From positions 371,501-435,500 of the forward strand of contig NZ_OY781925.1 in NCBI RefSeq assembly GCF_963677305.1: 64,000 nt of DNA, read 5' to 3'. The translations under genes were made by a program, and so were the position numbers. The notes beneath the pieces were generated by a model. It was not told the origin of the DNA and did no database searches. It saw nothing but the letters and a program-made list of their open reading frames with translations. Position 1 is the stretch's first letter, and each line of letters begins with the position of its first letter. Below are positions 8,025 to 15,734 of this stretch, in pieces. The stretch comes from an uncultured Holophaga sp. (GTDB lineage Bacteria > Acidobacteriota > Holophagae > Holophagales > Holophagaceae).

Positions 8025-9074
8025 TCAGCCTCGCCGCGCAAAGTCCGCCGTGCGCCGGATGGCCTCCTCCAGGTCCACGCGCTCCCGCAGCCCCAGCTCC
8101 TCCCGGCAGCGGGTGGTGGCGGGGACATAGCGGCTGGGTGCCGGCCCCAGGACCCGCTGCCCCAGGATCTCCACGGGCAGACCCGGCGCCAGGACCCGCC
8201 CCACGGTGTGGGCCAGCTCCCCCACGCTGAGCCCGCGCTCCGAGCCCACATGGTAGAGCCGCCCCGGCTCGCCCCGCAGCAGGAGGGTCCACAGCCAGAC
8301 GGCCAGATCCGCCGCATAGAGGAAGGAGCGGATGGGCGTGCCATCCCCCTGGACCCGGATGGGGGTCCCCGCCAGGGCGTCCCGGATGAAGTTCCCGATG
8401 GCGTAGTGCAGGTCCAGCTGCAGGTGGGGGCCCACGAAGGAGAAGCAGCGGGCCACCACCACCTCGAATCCCTCCTGGCGTCCGCACTCCCGGCTCATCC
8501 ACTCCACCACCCGCTTGCCCTCCCCCAGGGCTGACTGGGGCAGGCTCAGGTCGGGACCTCCCTGCCAGTCCTCCGGGATCAGGTCCAGCCCCGGAGGCTG
8601 GGGCCCGCAGGCCGCTCCGGAACTGGTGAGCAGGAAGCGCCGGGCCCCACACTGGGCCGTGAAGTCCAGGACACGGCGGGTCCCCTGCACCACCGTGTCG
8701 AAGGACTCCAGGGGCGGGATGCGCTGGAAGGTCGCCTCCGCCGAGGTGGAGCCCGCGTGGATCACATGGGTGAAGGAACCCCCGGGGAAAGCGAAGTCCC
8801 GCACATCCCCCGGGTGGAGACTCAGCCCAGGGGTCCCTGCCAAGCGAGGGTGGCGACGACGGAAGCCCTCGGGATCCCGGGTGAGCACCACGGCCTCGCA
8901 ATCCAGGTCAAGAACAGCCCGGGCATGGGCGAGGCTCTCCAGCAGCCAGACCCCGAAGAAGCCTGTCCCCCCGGTGATGAAGAGCCGGGCCCCCCGGAGA
9001 CTCTCCCAGAGTCCCCGGGTCTGGCCCAGGATTTCACCCAGGTCCCCTTGGAGGGGACTCTGCGGCACCCTCAC
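8025..9074 (-). CDS. NAD(P)-dependent sugar epimerase/dehydratase/4-reductase (extended SDR)
   Basis: An extended short-chain dehydrogenase of about 349 residues. The Rossmann motif is LFITGGTGFFGVWLLESL (G-x2-G-x2-G), followed by HPGDVRD and VIHAGSTS, then a serine-rich LLTSSGAACG strand. The usual catalytic Tyr-x3-Lys appears as SALGEGKRVVEWM, so Lys is present and Tyr is replaced in this alignment. ARCFSFVGPHL and RSFLYAADLA are typical of NDP-sugar epimerases. The GTG at 9074 overlaps the radical SAM stop (GTGA) with GAGG 10 bases upstream; GTG 9068 is the alternative. It probably acts on the CDP-4-keto sugar or its branched derivative, by epimerising or reducing. The missing Tyr is worth checking. 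Confidence 0.75.
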   Translation of the reverse strand: MRVPQSPLQGDLGEILGQTRGLWESLRGARLFITGGTGFFGVWLLESLAHARAVLDLDCEAVVLTRDPEGFRRRHPRLAGTPGLSLHPGDVRDFAFPGGSFTHVIHAGSTSAEATFQRIPPLESFDTVVQGTRRVLDFTAQCGARRFLLTSSGAACGPQPPGLDLIPEDWQGGPDLSLPQSALGEGKRVVEWMSRECGRQEGFEVVVARCFSFVGPHLQLDLHYAIGNFIRDALAGTPIRVQGDGTPIRSFLYAADLAVWLWTLLLRGEPGRLYHVGSERGLSVGELAHTVGRVLAPGLPVEILGQRVLGPAPSRYVPATTRCREELGLRERVDLEEAIRRTADFARRG

Positions 9075-10147
9075 CGGATGAAGTCCTCGGGGGTGAAGAC
9101 CTCCTGCCAGGGCACCGGCAGGGGCTTGCCGTAGATCTTCTTGGCCTCCACCTCCTCGATGAAGTGGCGGTCCTCGGCGATGAGGCAGGTGTCCGTGTAC
9201 TCGTGGAAGCACTTGATGCGCATGCCCCGGTCCAGGACCTCCTTGAGAGGCTCCAGGAAGACATTGCCCAGGCTGGTGTGGATGTAGGGGCAAGGCATGA
9301 CATCCCCATACTGGGTGATCGAGACCATGCGCTTCACGGCGATGCAGCCCAGGTCCATGCCATAGGCAGGGGTGAGGTGGGTGAAGACCTGGTAGCGCTT
9401 CTCCAGCTGCCGCAGGTAGTCCATGTCCTCCCGGGTGATCATCACATCGTAGTTGCCCTCCCAGGCCCCCACGGGCTTGGCGTAGGTGACGAAGATGGGC
9501 ACATTGCGCGCCTTGCCGAACTCCAGGAACTCGATGAACTCCTCAGAGCGGATGCGCTGCTTGGTCACCACCGTGGCGATGATCAGGTTCAGCCCTGCAG
9601 CCTGGGCCGCATCGATGGCCCGCATGGCCCGCTCATGGGAGCCGGGCTTGCGCCGGAACTCGTCGTGCTCCTGGGCATTGAGGCTGTCGAGGCTCAGCTG
9701 GATCTTGTCCACACCAATGGCCTTGAGGTGCTTGGCCCGCGCTTCGTCCAGGAACCAGCCATTGGTGTCGGAGGTGATGTAGAACTTGCTGGGATCCCAG
9801 GCCTCCACCAGCTGGTCAAAGTCCGGGAAGATCAGGGGCTCACCCCCGGTGATCACCACATGGGCCAGGCCCAGTTCATGGGCCTGTCGGGAGAGCTTGC
9901 GCACATCCTCCAGGTTGAAGCGGCGCAGACTCCGATCCCGCCCCCGCTCCTCCAGACGCGTGATGCAGCAGTGCTGGCACTTGAAGTTGCAGCGGTAGTC
10001 GTACTGGAATTGCAGGATCGCAATGCTCTCGCCCCGCTTCACCTTCTCGTCGAACTTGAGGATCTTCTCGTACACCAGGGGCTTCTCCAGCTGGAGCTGG
10101 TTCCGCTTGGCGCTCTCTTCGGTCGAAAGGGCTTTCTGATCAGTCAT
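9071..10147 (-). CDS. Radical SAM enzyme with SPASM-like C-terminus
   Basis: A 358-residue radical SAM protein. The [4Fe-4S] cluster motif C-x3-C-x2-C is YRCNFKCQHCC near residues 52-60. It is followed by VVITGGEPLIFPDF (GGEP motif), ITSDTNGWFL and KIQLSLDS strands. The C-terminal third has further cysteines (LGCIAVKRMVSI, VMPCPYIHT, KCFHEYTDTC), consistent with a SPASM-type auxiliary cluster. ATG 10147 overlaps the upstream methyltransferase stop (ATGA). In a CDP-dideoxysugar operon it may perform a radical deoxygenation, dehydrogenation or C-C chemistry on a nucleotide sugar, but the specific reaction cannot be read from sequence. It could also act on a peptide. Function is open. Confidence 0.8.
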   Translation of the reverse strand: MTDQKALSTEESAKRNQLQLEKPLVYEKILKFDEKVKRGESIAILQFQYDYRCNFKCQHCCITRLEERGRDRSLRRFNLEDVRKLSRQAHELGLAHVVITGGEPLIFPDFDQLVEAWDPSKFYITSDTNGWFLDEARAKHLKAIGVDKIQLSLDSLNAQEHDEFRRKPGSHERAMRAIDAAQAAGLNLIIATVVTKQRIRSEEFIEFLEFGKARNVPIFVTYAKPVGAWEGNYDVMITREDMDYLRQLEKRYQVFTHLTPAYGMDLGCIAVKRMVSITQYGDVMPCPYIHTSLGNVFLEPLKEVLDRGMRIKCFHEYTDTCLIAEDRHFIEEVEAKKIYGKPLPVPWQEVFTPEDFIR

Positions 10148-11280
10148 AAGTGGTCCTCTTCCCTGGTTGGATGCCCGGCGATCCGGATCTCGACACCCCA
10201 ATCCCGCAGGATGCCCACCCGGAGCCGCTCACCATAGTGTTCCTGCAGGATTCCCGCCACTTCGTCCGAGTAGCTGGCGGCCATCACCAATACCGAGTCC
10301 ACCGGATCCTCATCCAGGGCCGAAGGGGGCCGGATGGGCAGATGGGTCGCCGGGGTGAAGCGGCCCTGCTTGAAGGGAGCCGAGTCCACCACGTAGCGGA
10401 TCTCCGGTCCCAGACCCGCCAGGGCCAGAAGGGCCAGGGCCTGGTGCCCCGCCCCCCAGACGGCCACCCGCCCGGAGCCCCCGAGGAAGGCCCGCAGATC
10501 CGCCTCCAGGGCCGTCTGGCGCTGGCGGAAGGCGCTCAGGTCCAGGATGCCCCGGCGCCGGACCGTGGCAGAGAGGATGTAGCGGTGCCAGACCTCCCCG
10601 CAGTCCAGCACCTCGAAGCCCGCACGCTCGAGAAGAGCCCGGAGGGTGGAGGCCGTGAAGTAACAGAGGTGGTCCGGAATGAACTCCGAAAAGAGCTCCT
10701 GCTCCACGATCAGATCGAAGTTGGGCACCTCCACCAGGCCTGTGGCCCCGGGAGCGAGGCGGGCATGAAGGGCGCGGAGAGCCTCCAGGGGCTCCGGCAG
10801 GTGTTCCAGGAAGCTGAAGAAGAAGAAGCCGTCGAAGGCCCCCTGCCCGGCCAGAGCCCCCTCGTCCTGGATGAAGCCCGGCAGGATCCGCGGATGCCCC
10901 TGGGGTGCCGCCTCCAGCCCCCAGGCGTCCATGCCCGCCTCCAGGAGGAGGTCCAGATACTCGCCGCGCCCACTGCCGACCTCCAGGACCCGTCGGCCCA
11001 GGAGACCGTGGGCCTCGGCGAAGGCACGGAACTGACTGCGGCGGAAGGCACCCATCTCCGGCGAGAAGGCCGTGGCCCGGATGACCTCCCGCCAGTAGTC
11101 CACGGGTCCGCCCTCCAGCTGTACCAGGCCACAGTGAGCGCACTGGCGCACCACCAGGTCCACGCCCCGCTCCGTGGCCAGCTCTTCCGGCCCCGGCAGG
11201 TGCTGGGCGGCCTTGGGCATGTCGGCCAGGAAAAGAATCGGCTCCGGATGGCAGGAGCCGCCGCAGCCCCGGCAGATCAT
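10144..11280 (-). CDS. Sugar C-methyltransferase (TylCIII/NovU type) with N-terminal zinc-binding domain
   Basis: A 378-residue class I SAM methyltransferase with three parts. The N-terminal zinc-ribbon-like region has cysteines in [10 protein letters not shown] and [10 protein letters not shown]. The Rossmann methyltransferase core has [20 protein letters not shown] near residue 100 and [14 protein letters not shown]. The C-terminal domain (residues 265-378) has [16 protein letters not shown] and [15 protein letters not shown]. This three-part layout is that of NDP-4-keto-sugar C3- or C5-methyltransferases such as TylC3 and NovU. It overlaps rfbH by ATGA. It should add a methyl branch to a CDP-4-keto-deoxysugar; C3 is a typical position, but this is inference. 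Confidence 0.8.
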   Translation of the reverse strand: MICRGCGGSCHPEPILFLADMPKAAQHLPGPEELATERGVDLVVRQCAHCGLVQLEGGPVDYWREVIRATAFSPEMGAFRRSQFRAFAEAHGLLGRRVLEVGSGRGEYLDLLLEAGMDAWGLEAAPQGHPRILPGFIQDEGALAGQGAFDGFFFFSFLEHLPEPLEALRALHARLAPGATGLVEVPNFDLIVEQELFSEFIPDHLCYFTASTLRALLERAGFEVLDCGEVWHRYILSATVRRRGILDLSAFRQRQTALEADLRAFLGGSGRVAVWGAGHQALALLALAGLGPEIRYVVDSAPFKQGRFTPATHLPIRPPSALDEDPVDSVLVMAASYSDEVAGILQEHYGERLRVGILRDWGVEIRIAGHPTREEDHL

Positions 11281-12572
11281 CGGAGGGCGCCCTCCAGCAC
11301 TTCAGCCATGCGGTCCAGCTGGGCAGTGCCCAGACCCGGGTAGATCCCGATCCAGAAGGTGTTGTGCATGACCCGGTCGGCCCCGGCCAGGTCCCCCACC
11401 ACCCGGCAGGGAATTCCCTGGTAGGCGGGCTGGCGCAGCAGGTTGCCCCCGAAGAGGAGCCGGGTCCCGATGCGGGCCCCCTCCAGGGCCTGGATCAGCG
11501 CATGGCGGCTCACCCCCTCCCGCACCGTCAGGGGGAAGCCGAACCAGCTGGGCTCACTCCCTGGGGTGGCCTCCGGCAGGATGAGGCGATCCGCCAGGGG
11601 CGCCAGCTTGGCCCGCAGGTATTCGAAGTTGGCCTTGCGCTGCGCGATGAAGCCCGGAAGCTTCTCCAACTGGCTCAGGCCCACCGCCGCCTGCATGTCC
11701 GTGAGCTTCAGGTTGTAGCCGATGTGGCTGTAGGTGTACTTGTGATCATAACCGTGAGGGAGCTCCCCCAACTGCCAGTCGAAGCGGCACTTGCAGGTGT
11801 TGTCGCAGCCCGGCTCGCACCAGCAGTCCCGGCCCCAGTCCCGGAAGCTCTCCACCAGCTTCTTCAGCTTGGGGTCGGAGGTGAGCACCGCACCCCCCTC
11901 CCCCATGGTGAGGTGGTGGGCCGGATAGAAGCTGACGGTGGCCAGGTCCCCGAAGGTCCCCACCATGCGCCCCCGGAAGCGGGCCCCCACCGCATCGCAG
12001 CAGTCCTCGATGACCCAGAGATCGTGCTTCCGGGCCACCGCCATGACGGCATCCAGGTTGAAGGGGTTCCCCAGGGTATGGGCCACCATGATGGCCCTGG
12101 TCCTGGGGCTGATGGCCTCTTCCAGCCGGGTCACATCCAGGTTGCAGGTGGGGATGTCCACATCCAGGAAGACCGGGACGAGCTGGTGCTGCAGGATGGG
12201 GTTCACCGTGGTGGGGAAGCCCGCAGCGCAGGTGATGACCTCATCCCCGGGCCGGAGCTGGCGCTCCCCGAGGCTGGGCGAGGTGAGCGCAGCCAGGGCC
12301 ACCAGGTTCGCGCTGGAGCCGGAGTTCACCAGGGAGCAGTGCTTCTGCTCCATGAAGGCCGCGAAGCGGGGCTCGAAGTCCCGGGCGAAGCGGCCCGTGG
12401 TGAGCCAGAAGTCCAGGCTGGCATCCACCAAGCTGCGCACATCGGCCCCATCGAAGACCTTGCCGCTCACGGGGATGGCATCCCCGGGCCGGAAGTCCCG
12501 CTGGGGCCACTTGGCCCGGGCGTACTGCTCCACCAGATCCAGGATCTGGCTGCGAAGTTCTTCGGCGCTCAT
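11277..12572 (-). CDS. rfbH: CDP-4-keto-6-deoxy-D-glucose 3-dehydratase (RfbH/DdhC/E1)
   Basis: A 431-residue PMP-dependent, [2Fe-2S] dehydratase that removes the C3 hydroxyl on the way to CDP-3,6-dideoxyhexoses. The usual PLP lysine is replaced by histidine in [13 protein letters not shown], the defining feature of this family. The iron-sulfur motif C-x57-C-x1-C-x7-C is complete: the second Cys of VIEDCCDA, then DCWC, then the Cys after EPGCDNT. Other landmarks are [14 protein letters not shown] and GNPFNL. ATGA overlaps tie it to rfbG upstream and the C-methyltransferase downstream. The enzyme normally needs the reductase DdhD/AscD (E3); none is encoded in the window, which is odd. Confidence 0.93.
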   Translation of the reverse strand: MSAEELRSQILDLVEQYARAKWPQRDFRPGDAIPVSGKVFDGADVRSLVDASLDFWLTTGRFARDFEPRFAAFMEQKHCSLVNSGSSANLVALAALTSPSLGERQLRPGDEVITCAAGFPTTVNPILQHQLVPVFLDVDIPTCNLDVTRLEEAISPRTRAIMVAHTLGNPFNLDAVMAVARKHDLWVIEDCCDAVGARFRGRMVGTFGDLATVSFYPAHHLTMGEGGAVLTSDPKLKKLVESFRDWGRDCWCEPGCDNTCKCRFDWQLGELPHGYDHKYTYSHIGYNLKLTDMQAAVGLSQLEKLPGFIAQRKANFEYLRAKLAPLADRLILPEATPGSEPSWFGFPLTVREGVSRHALIQALEGARIGTRLLFGGNLLRQPAYQGIPCRVVGDLAGADRVMHNTFWIGIYPGLGTAQLDRMAEVLEGALR

Positions 12573-13549
12573 GCCTGCACCCCCAGGAATGCCCGGTACC
12601 AGGCCGTGGTGGCCTCCAGGCCCTCCTTCAGGCTCCGCTGGCAGCTCCAACCGAGCCGCTCCCGGGCTTTGGACGAATCCAGGTACTGGTCCTTGATCTC
12701 CGCCTTGGCGGTATTGGCGATCACGGGCTCCAGATCGGGACGCCCGGCCGCCTCCAGCACCATCCGGGTGATTTCCAGCACGCTGAGGGCTCGCTCGGGG
12801 CTGAAGTTGAAGGCCTCGCCCTTCACCCCCTCCCGATCCGCCGCCTCGGCCAGAGCCAGGTAGGCGTCCACCACATCCTCCACATAGAGGTAGTCCCGGG
12901 TGAAGGTGCCATCGGAGCGCAGCACCGGGGCCTGGCCCGCGAAGGCACTGCGCAGGGTGCCCGGGACGATGCGGCTCCAGTTCAGGTCGCCGCCCCCGAA
13001 GATGTTGCCGCAACGCGCCACCGCCACCGGCAGCCCGTAGGTAGTGGCATAGGTGTGGGCCAGCAGGTCCGTGCAGCTCTTGGAGACATCGTAGGGATGG
13101 CTGCCCTTGGCGGGCATGTCCTCGGTGTAGGGCAGCACCGGGGAGTCCCCGTAGGCCTTGTCGGAGGAGGCCACCACCACCCGCTTCACCAGCCCGGCCT
13201 GGACCCGGCAGGCTTCCAGCAGGTGGTAGCTGCCGCGGATATTGGCCTCGAAGGTGGCCAGGGGACTGCGGAGCGCCGTACCCACAATGGCCTGGGCTCC
13301 CAGATGGAAGACCGTATCCACCTCCTGCTCGCAGATGGCCCGCTCCACAGCGCTGTAGTCCTCCAGACAGCCGGAGACCACGCTGCAGCGCTGCACATCC
13401 CCCGAGCGGATCAGCTCGGTCTGGGGATCCAAGTCCCGCACCAGGCAGGCCACCTGCGCCCCCTCCTTCAGCAGCCGCTTCACCAGCCAGGAGCCCACCA
13501 GCCCCGTGGCCCCGGTCACCAGCACCCTGCGCTCAGTCCAGAATCCCAT
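12569..13549 (-). CDS. rfbG: CDP-glucose 4,6-dehydratase
   Basis: An extended SDR of about 326 residues that converts CDP-D-glucose to CDP-4-keto-6-deoxy-D-glucose. It has the Rossmann motif [49 protein letters not shown], the catalytic Tyr-Lys region in [39 protein letters not shown] and [14 protein letters not shown]. The start is placed at ATG 13549, which overlaps the rfbF stop (TGATG) with AAGGTG upstream; a GTG at 13555 is also possible. It lies between rfbF and rfbH as in classical O-antigen loci. The glucose substrate is inferred from its rfbF and rfbH neighbours. Confidence 0.92.
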   Translation of the reverse strand: MGFWTERRVLVTGATGLVGSWLVKRLLKEGAQVACLVRDLDPQTELIRSGDVQRCSVVSGCLEDYSAVERAICEQEVDTVFHLGAQAIVGTALRSPLATFEANIRGSYHLLEACRVQAGLVKRVVVASSDKAYGDSPVLPYTEDMPAKGSHPYDVSKSCTDLLAHTYATTYGLPVAVARCGNIFGGGDLNWSRIVPGTLRSAFAGQAPVLRSDGTFTRDYLYVEDVVDAYLALAEAADREGVKGEAFNFSPERALSVLEITRMVLEAAGRPDLEPVIANTAKAEIKDQYLDSSKARERLGWSCQRSLKEGLEATTAWYRAFLGVQA

Positions 13550-14331
13550 CACCACACCTTCCAGGGCGCTTCGCCCGATGTCCAGAGTTCCTCCAGCAGC
13601 TGCTTCTCCCGGAGGGTGTCCATGGGCTGCCAGAAGCCCGGGTGGCGGTAGGCCATGAGCTGCCCCTCCTCGGTGAGCCGCTCCAGGGGCTCACCCTCAA
13701 AGGGCACCTCATCGCCTTCGATGTAGTCGAAGACCTTCCGGCTCAGCACAAAGAAGCCGCCATTGATCCAACCCTCGCCCGTCTGGGGTTTTTCGGCAAA
13801 ACGGGCCACCTGGTCCCCCTCCAGGGCCAGGCCACCGAAGCGCGCCGGTGGGCGCACCGCCGTCACCGTGGCCAGTTTCCCGTGGCGGCGGTGGAAATCC
13901 AGCAGGGCCTTCAAGTCCACATCCGCCACACCATCGCCATAGGTCATCAGAAAGGTCTCGTCCTCCCCGATCCATGAACGCAGACGGCGCACCCGCCCAC
14001 CCGTCTGGGTGACATCCCCGGTGTCCACCAGATGTACCCGCCAATCGGGGCGCTCCCCTTCGTGAATTGTGGTGGCCCCCGTGGCCAGATCCAGGCTCAG
14101 GTTCGAGTTCATGGCCCCGAAGCGGAGGAAATAGTCCTTGATCACCTCGCCCTTGTACCCCAAGGCCAGCACAAACTCCCTGAAGCCGTGGTGGGCATAG
14201 ATGTTCATGATGTGCCAGAGGATCGGGTGGCCCCCGATCTCCACCATGGGCTTGGGCTTCACTACAGTCTCCTCGGACAGCCGCGTACCCAGGCCGCCCG
14301 CCAGGATGATGGTCTTCAATGCAGCATTCAC
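13549..14331 (-). CDS. rfbF: Glucose-1-phosphate cytidylyltransferase
   Basis: A 260-residue nucleotidyltransferase forming CDP-D-glucose from CTP and glucose-1-phosphate, the first step of the CDP-dideoxysugar pathway. The N-terminal signature LAGGLGTRLSEETVVKPKPM contains the catalytic G-G-x-G-T-R and Lys residues. WHIMNIYAHHG, YGDGVADVD (metal-binding Asp), GGFFVLSRKVFDYI and FWQPMDTLREKQLLE follow, as in RfbF. The GTG start at 14331 has GGAG 6 bases upstream, and the shorter TTG at 14319 is less likely. It overlaps rfbG by TGATG. There is a 28-base gap from gtrA, so it probably belongs to the same transcript or starts a sub-operon. Confidence 0.93.
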   Translation of the reverse strand: MNAALKTIILAGGLGTRLSEETVVKPKPMVEIGGHPILWHIMNIYAHHGFREFVLALGYKGEVIKDYFLRFGAMNSNLSLDLATGATTIHEGERPDWRVHLVDTGDVTQTGGRVRRLRSWIGEDETFLMTYGDGVADVDLKALLDFHRRHGKLATVTAVRPPARFGGLALEGDQVARFAEKPQTGEGWINGGFFVLSRKVFDYIEGDEVPFEGEPLERLTEEGQLMAYRHPGFWQPMDTLREKQLLEELWTSGEAPWKVW

Positions 14332-14359
14332 AAGCAACTCCAGAGGGATGAGAAAAAGT

Positions 14360-14788
14360 CTACAACGGACTGGGCGGGCGGCGCCTGAAGGAGAGGCGCT
14401 TATGCAGTACATAGCTCCCAAGTGTGGTGAGTACGATGACCCCTGCCTGGGCGCCCAAAGGATGGAGACGCAATCCCTCCACCAAAGCGGGGAGGGCCAA
14501 CAGCCCAAAGGCCAGGACCCCCAGGTAGCTCAGGTTAAAGCGGAGGAAATCCATCCAGAAATGCCCCGCCACCCTGAAAGTCAGATGGCGGTGGCCCGCA
14601 AAGGCGTTGATGACAGCAATGAAATGGGCCAGAACCGCAAGGATCAGATAGTGCAGGTGCCGACCCAGTAGGGCGTAGGCCAGGGCAAAGACCCCGTACC
14701 CGAAGAGGGTGTTCCAGGCCCCCACCACCAGGAAGCGGAGCTTCTCACTTCGCTGCCAGAGAGCGAGGAGCCCAGGGAGCTCACTCAT
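14360..14788 (-). CDS. GtrA-family membrane protein (putative polyprenyl-phosphate-sugar flippase)
   Basis: A 142-residue protein with four predicted hydrophobic segments (FLVVGAWNTLFGYGVFALAY, YLILAVLAHFIAVINAFA, FNLSYLGVLAFGLLALPAL, GVIVLTTLGSYVLHK) and the GtrA fold features F-x-V-V-G-x-x-N near residue 20 and NAFAGHRHLTF in the middle. GtrA proteins are thought to move polyprenyl-phosphate-linked sugars across the inner membrane or aid their transfer. Its start lies inside the last codons of the upstream polyprenyl glycosyltransferase gene (8-base overlap), the classical GtrA/GtrB pairing. It likely serves the TMTC-like transferase two genes upstream. Confidence 0.85.
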   Translation of the reverse strand: MSELPGLLALWQRSEKLRFLVVGAWNTLFGYGVFALAYALLGRHLHYLILAVLAHFIAVINAFAGHRHLTFRVAGHFWMDFLRFNLSYLGVLAFGLLALPALVEGLRLHPLGAQAGVIVLTTLGSYVLHKRLSFRRRPPSPL

Positions 14789-15734
14789 CGAAGTTCACCC
14801 GCTCCTCTTCCACCACATGGGGGCGCTTCATCACCTGGGTGTGGATGGAGGCCACGTACTCCCCCAGAAGCCCGATGAAGAAGAGCTGGATGGAGGAGAA
14901 GAAGAAGACCCCGATGAGCACAGGCGCCAACCCAAAGCCGAAGCGATCCCAGAAGACCAGCTTCATGACCAGATAGGCCAGGGAAATGAGAAGACTGAGG
15001 AAGGCCAGGACAAAGCCCCCCATGGTGGCCAGGCGAATGGGCAGTTTGGAGTGGCTGGTGATCCCCAGCATGGCGATGTCATAGAGGGTGTAGAAGTTGT
15101 TCTTGGTGATTCCCCGGAATCGCTGAGGCTGAACATAGGAGATTTCCGCACGCTTAAAGCCGATCTCCGAGATGATCCCCCTGAAGTAGGGGTAGGGATC
15201 ATCAAACTGGCGCATCACTTGGACCACTCGCTGATCGTAGAGCCCGAATCCCGTGAAATTCTCGATGACCTGGATATCGGCAATCTTGTACAGGAGCCGA
15301 TAGTAGGCCCTCCGGAGCAGCCACATCAGCCGAGACTCCCGGCTTTCCGCCTTGACCCCCACCACGACCTTGAAGCCCGATTCCCACTTGCCAATCAGCT
15401 CGGGCAACAGCTCCGGTGGATCCTGGAGATCGGAGGCCATCATCACCACCGCGTCCCCCTTGGCCTGAAGGAAGGCGTGGTAAGGCGAGCGGATGTGGCC
15501 GAAGTTCCGGGCGTTGACGATGAGCTTGATCCGCCGGTCTTGGGCCGCCATGCCCTTGACCAGCTCCACGGTCCGGTCCTGGCTCTTGTTATCGATGAAG
15601 ATCAGCTCGTAGTCGTACTGGGGCAGGCCCTGCATCACGGCGTCAATGCGGGAGCGGAGGAGCTCGACGTTCTCCTCCTCGTTGAAGCAGGGGGAGACGA
15701 TGCTAATGAGCAAGCGGGGCATTCTTTGGTTCAT
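14781..15734 (-). CDS. GT2 polyprenyl-phosphate glycosyltransferase (GtrB/ArnC/DPM1-like)
   Basis: A 317-residue family-2 glycosyltransferase. The nucleotide-binding N-terminus ISIVSPCFNEEENVELL, IDNKSQDRTVELV, LIVNARNFGHIRSPYHAFLQA and the DxD-type SDLQDPPELLPELI motif are present. So is the RFRGITKNNFYTLYDIAM segment of the GtrB group. Two C-terminal membrane segments (ATMGGFVLAFLSLLISLAYL and a second near residue 270) anchor it in the inner membrane. It should load a sugar from an NDP donor onto undecaprenyl phosphate on the cytoplasmic face. It shares ATGA with the TMTC-like gene upstream and overlaps gtrA downstream. The donor sugar is unknown. Confidence 0.9.
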   Translation of the reverse strand: MNQRMPRLLISIVSPCFNEEENVELLRSRIDAVMQGLPQYDYELIFIDNKSQDRTVELVKGMAAQDRRIKLIVNARNFGHIRSPYHAFLQAKGDAVVMMASDLQDPPELLPELIGKWESGFKVVVGVKAESRESRLMWLLRRAYYRLLYKIADIQVIENFTGFGLYDQRVVQVMRQFDDPYPYFRGIISEIGFKRAEISYVQPQRFRGITKNNFYTLYDIAMLGITSHSKLPIRLATMGGFVLAFLSLLISLAYLVMKLVFWDRFGFGLAPVLIGVFFFSSIQLFFIGLLGEYVASIHTQVMKRPHVVEEERVNFDE

